17,028 nucleotides of DNA from a halophilic archaeon J07HX64 (GTDB taxonomy: Archaea > Halobacteriota > Halobacteria > Halobacteriales > Haloarculaceae), in the NCBI GenBank assembly GCA_000416085.1, contig KE356579.1, positions 988,922 through 1,005,949 of the forward strand, written 5' to 3'. Below the pieces are notes generated by a model. The model did no database searches. It was given only the letters and a program-made list of their open reading frames with translations, and was not told the DNA's origin. The translations under genes were made by a program, and so were the position numbers. The first letter of the stretch is position 1. Every line of letters starts with the position of its first letter. Shown one piece after another: positions 14,468 to 17,028 of the stretch.

Positions 14468-15847
14468 TTAGTTCACCTGCTCGAGCAGCTCTCGTCCCGC
14501 CGCCAGCAGCGCGTCGACACGCTTCGATGAACCGGCCTCGGCGTAGACGCGCATCTTCGGTTCGGTCCCACTCGGACGGACGAGCAGCCACGACCCGTCG
14601 CTCAGGAGGAGTTTGAACCCGTCGATGGTGACGACATCTCTAACTGGTTCACCTGCCAGGCTGTCCGGGATGAGTCCGTCGAGTCCGTCGATGACCTGGT
14701 TTTTCTCCTCGTCGGGACAGTCGACGCTGACCTTTCCCTGGTGTATCTCGCCGTAGGTGTCGAGCAGTCGGTCGACACGGCTGTCGAGTGGTTCCTCACT
14801 CTCGGCGAGCGCGGCGAGAAGCGCCACGAGAACGCCGTCCTTCTCGCGGATGTGCCCCCGAATAGAGAACCCACCGGACTCCTCGCCACCTATCAGCGCG
14901 TCGGTGGTCCGCATCTCCTCGGCGACCCATTTGAACCCGACGGCGGTCTCGGCGACCGTCTGATCGTGTGCCTCGGCGATGCGGTCCACGAGGAAACTCG
15001 TCGACACTGTCCTGACCGCCGGGCCGGTGTCGTCCTCGAGGAGGTAGTCGTAGACAGCGGCGTAGAACAGGTTCTCGTCGAGGTAGCCCCGCTCCGGGGT
15101 GACGACCGCGAGTCTGTCGGCGTCGCCGTCGTTCGCGACTCCGAGGTCGACCTCGCCCCCGGTCACGCGGTCGACCAGTTCCTCGAGCATCTCGGGTGCG
15201 GGTTCGGGTAATCCGCCGTCGAAGGTCGGGTCCCGGTCACACCGGAGGCGTTCGACGGTCACACCCGCCCCCTCGAGCAGTTCGTCGGTTGTTCCCCGTC
15301 CGCTGCCGTGGATTGCGTCGTAGAGGACGGTGACCCCTCCGGGTTCCGGGTCGAGCAGTTCCATCGCGTGTCGACGGTGGGGTTCGAAGAAGTCGACAGT
15401 CCGGCGCGCGCCGCGGTCGGCCGGTGGTAACGGGTCCGGTTGTGCGAGACGGTCCTCGATACTGTCGGTCACCGCCGGCAGTGCCGGTGCGCCGCTGTCG
15501 GGAATAAACTTTACACCGTTGTACTCCGGCGGGTTGTGTGACGCTGTCACCATGAGCGCACCGGCGAGGTCCCGGTCCACCACCGCGTAGGCGGTTAGTG
15601 GCGTCGGCCGGTCCCGGGTCGGCATCACCACGTCGAACCCGTTTGCCGTTAGCACGTCCGCGAGGTCCGCCGCGAACCCCGGTGAACTCTCGCGCGCGTC
15701 GTACCCGACCGCGACCGTCTCGCCGGCGTGACCCGCCTCGTCGAGGTGCGACGCGACGGCCTGCCCGACCTGTTTCACCCGCGGTGAGGTGAACCGGTCG
15801 AGTGTGTCTCGCCAGCCGTCTGTGCCGAACGAAATAACCTGACTCAT
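14468..15847 (-). CDS. Phosphoglucomutase/phosphomannomutase family protein
   Basis: This alpha-D-phosphohexomutase (459 residues, normal length) moves phosphate between C1 and C6 of a hexose or hexosamine through a phosphoserine. Landmarks are the start FGTDGWRD, the catalytic loop VTASHNP with Ser103, the Mg site DGDADR (D240, D242, D244), the sugar loop GGEESGGFS (320-328) and the phosphate loop RPSGTEPK (424-431). Sequence cannot separate glucose, mannose and glucosamine specificity; a GlmM role is also possible. Start 15847 was chosen because SQVISFGTDGWR is the family N-terminus and GATAAAAA lies about 29 bases upstream. It diverges from the eIF2B-like gene; malQ lies nearby, fitting glucan metabolism. 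Confidence 0.94.
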   Translation of the reverse strand: MSQVISFGTDGWRDTLDRFTSPRVKQVGQAVASHLDEAGHAGETVAVGYDARESSPGFAADLADVLTANGFDVVMPTRDRPTPLTAYAVVDRDLAGALMVTASHNPPEYNGVKFIPDSGAPALPAVTDSIEDRLAQPDPLPPADRGARRTVDFFEPHRRHAMELLDPEPGGVTVLYDAIHGSGRGTTDELLEGAGVTVERLRCDRDPTFDGGLPEPAPEMLEELVDRVTGGEVDLGVANDGDADRLAVVTPERGYLDENLFYAAVYDYLLEDDTGPAVRTVSTSFLVDRIAEAHDQTVAETAVGFKWVAEEMRTTDALIGGEESGGFSIRGHIREKDGVLVALLAALAESEEPLDSRVDRLLDTYGEIHQGKVSVDCPDEEKNQVIDGLDGLIPDSLAGEPVRDVVTIDGFKLLLSDGSWLLVRPSGTEPKMRVYAEAGSSKRVDALLAAGRELLEQVN

Positions 15848-15872
15848 CACCTGTGGATACGAGCGGTCGTGG

Positions 15873-15880
15873 GATAAAAA
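15873..15880 (-). promoter_or_regulatory. TATA box of the phosphohexomutase gene
   Basis: The minus strand reads TTTTTATC, centred about 29 bases upstream of the start at 15847, consistent with a leaderless transcript. Confidence 0.55.
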
Positions 15881-15962
15881 CCGGCGGGACTGTGGCTGGT
15901 CACACCCGTCACGACGACAGACTGTGGCAACATCCTTGTTGGTGGGTGAGGTAGGTACGGCT

Positions 15963-16814
15963 ATGATTGACGAAACCGTACGACAGATCGAGGAGATGCA
16001 GACACAGAGTGCGTCTATCGTCGCGGTGAAAGCCGCCGAGGCACTGGGGGAACTCATTCACCGGGAGTACCGGACAGTACCGGAGTTTCTTCGCTCGCTT
16101 GAGCGCAACAGCAGCGCACTTCTGCGGGCGAACCGCTCACACGCCCCACTGTACACGACCCAGCAGCGCATCGTGGACGATGTCACCGAGGCCGACCCCG
16201 ACACCCTCGAGGAGGCCAAACAGCGACTCCGCGAGACTATCGACGACGTTGTCACGAGGGTCGAGGCGAGCAAGAACGGGGCCGGAAAAAAGGCTGCGTC
16301 GCTGATCAACAACGGCGACATCCTGCTGGTCCACGAGAACTCATCGACGGTAATGACTGCACTGGAACACGCCCTCGACGATGGCACGTCCTTCGAGGTG
16401 TACGTGACAGAGTCCCGACCCCGGTATCTCGGGCGGCGGACAGCCCGTCAGTTGGCCGACCGCGACGCAGTCGACGTGACACTGATTGTCGACGGTGCCG
16501 CCGGTCACTTTCTCCCGGAGTGTGACCGCGTTCTGCTCGGTATGAACTGCCTCATCGACGATACCGTCTACAACCGCGTCGGCACGTACCCGATCGCCGT
16601 TGCGGCCGACGATATCGGCGTTCCCACGACCGTTGTCGGTGCCTCGTCGAAGTTTATCGGCGGCGGATTTACCTTCGAGAACGATCACAGACCAGTCTCG
16701 GAGGTGCAGCGCGAGCCCGCACACGGGTTCGATATCGCCAACCCGGGGTACGACGCCACACCGACGCGACTGCTGGACACTGTTGTCACCGAGGACGGGG
16801 TCATACAGTTCTGA
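15963..16814 (+). CDS. eIF2B alpha/beta/delta-like protein
   Basis: The 283-residue protein has the two-part fold of eIF2B regulatory subunits and of the sugar isomerases MtnA and ribose-1,5-bisphosphate isomerase: an N-terminal helical domain (about 1-105) and a Rossmann-like domain containing DILLVHENSSTV (119-130), VTESRPRYLGRRTARQL (148-164), RVLLGMNCLIDD (189-200), NRVGTYPIAVAA (204-215) and VPTTVVGASSKF (220-231). The isomerases use a Cys in THC and an Asp in GAD. Here those places are E125 and N195, so isomerase activity is doubtful. Proteins like this are annotated as translation initiation factor 2B in haloarchaea, but a real exchange-factor role in archaea is unproven. The start ATG 15963 has only a weak promoter element. 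Its stop abuts that of malQ. Confidence 0.85.
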   Translation: MIDETVRQIEEMQTQSASIVAVKAAEALGELIHREYRTVPEFLRSLERNSSALLRANRSHAPLYTTQQRIVDDVTEADPDTLEEAKQRLRETIDDVVTRVEASKNGAGKKAASLINNGDILLVHENSSTVMTALEHALDDGTSFEVYVTESRPRYLGRRTARQLADRDAVDVTLIVDGAAGHFLPECDRVLLGMNCLIDDTVYNRVGTYPIAVAADDIGVPTTVVGASSKFIGGGFTFENDHRPVSEVQREPAHGFDIANPGYDATPTRLLDTVVTEDGVIQF

Positions 16815-17028
16815 TCACCGGATCATCCTGTCGGTCACACGCCGGAGACGCTCGGCGATATCGGGGTCGAACGCGTCGGCGGTCGCCCGCCACCGCCAGT
16901 TTCCCGTCGCGGTTCCGGGCCGGTTGAATCGGGTTTCGCTCCCGAGTCCGAGCAGGTCCTGCATCGTCGTCATCGCGACAACGGCATCGGAGTTCCACAC
17001 CGCCTCGATCATCTCCCAGTGGATCTCC
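16815..17028 (-). CDS. malQ: 4-alpha-glucanotransferase, C-terminal end (partial)
   Basis: This is the last 70 codons of a gene running off the right edge. MalQ (GH77 amylomaltase) transfers maltodextrin segments between chains. The C-terminal block is diagnostic: TTMQDLLGLGSETRFNRPGT followed by GNWRWR, then a final helix ending LRRVTDRMIR. Where most relatives have MNTPGT, this one has FNRPGT. The true start lies outside the window. The stop codon (16815-16817) directly abuts that of the convergent eIF2B-like gene. Confidence 0.92.
   Translation of the reverse strand, partial: EIHWEMIEAVWNSDAVVAMTTMQDLLGLGSETRFNRPGTATGNWRWRATADAFDPDIAERLRRVTDRMIR

Noticed and set aside
15963..16814. Ribose-1,5-bisphosphate isomerase
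   Set aside because: The fold fits, but the catalytic Cys and Asp positions hold Glu and Asn.
1..17028. tRNA genes
   Set aside because: I looked for T-loop sequences of the GGTTCGAATCC type on both strands; the partial hits lie inside protein genes and lack matching arms.

Overview
The window is a stretch of haloarchaeal (class Halobacteria) chromosome. The signs are high GC, proteins rich in Asp and Glu, a third-position G/C bias, and AT-rich TATA-like elements about 26-31 bases upstream of most start codons, as expected for leaderless archaeal transcripts. Families typical of halophilic archaea recur: an RNase Z, a seryl-tRNA synthetase, an eIF2B-like protein, and a short PadR-like regulator. 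I saw no tRNA, rRNA, insertion sequence, CRISPR array or prophage.

Bases 1-4700 hold a decayed membrane-protein gene (34-634), a possible small gene (1010-1216), an AsnB-like ATP-pyrophosphatase protein without a working glutaminase domain (1239-2297), a PadR-like regulator with a one-base frameshift and a palindromic candidate operator upstream (2626-2982), a block of degenerate direct repeats (3133-3259), and a class III aminotransferase whose frame is broken after about 20 codons (3297-4642). All clear frame breaks in the window lie in the first 3.4 kb, and every one is a net loss of one base.

Bases 4800-8870 hold rnz (tRNA 3' processing), a peroxiredoxin fused to a helical and acidic tail, serS on the minus strand, and a CoA-binding protein divergent from serS.

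Bases 8900-13440 hold a metal-dependent phosphatase/phosphodiesterase-family gene on the minus strand, a 50-residue acidic protein gene just upstream of it, folD on the minus strand, and a divergent two-gene operon of a two-domain glyoxalase and an NAD-dependent epimerase.

Bases 13440-17028 hold a 500-base gap with two hairpins, a small winged-helix protein gene, a phosphohexomutase on the minus strand, a divergent eIF2B-like gene that lacks the catalytic residues of the related isomerases, and the 3' end of malQ running off the right edge. The phosphohexomutase and malQ suggest sugar-phosphate and glucan metabolism.

Most of the window is ordinary housekeeping DNA. I did not find a convincing new multi-gene system. 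The points worth a second look are the clustered frame breaks, the candidate operator and repeat blocks, the unusual peroxiredoxin fusion, the small acidic gene, the paired hairpins and the altered eIF2B-like protein.
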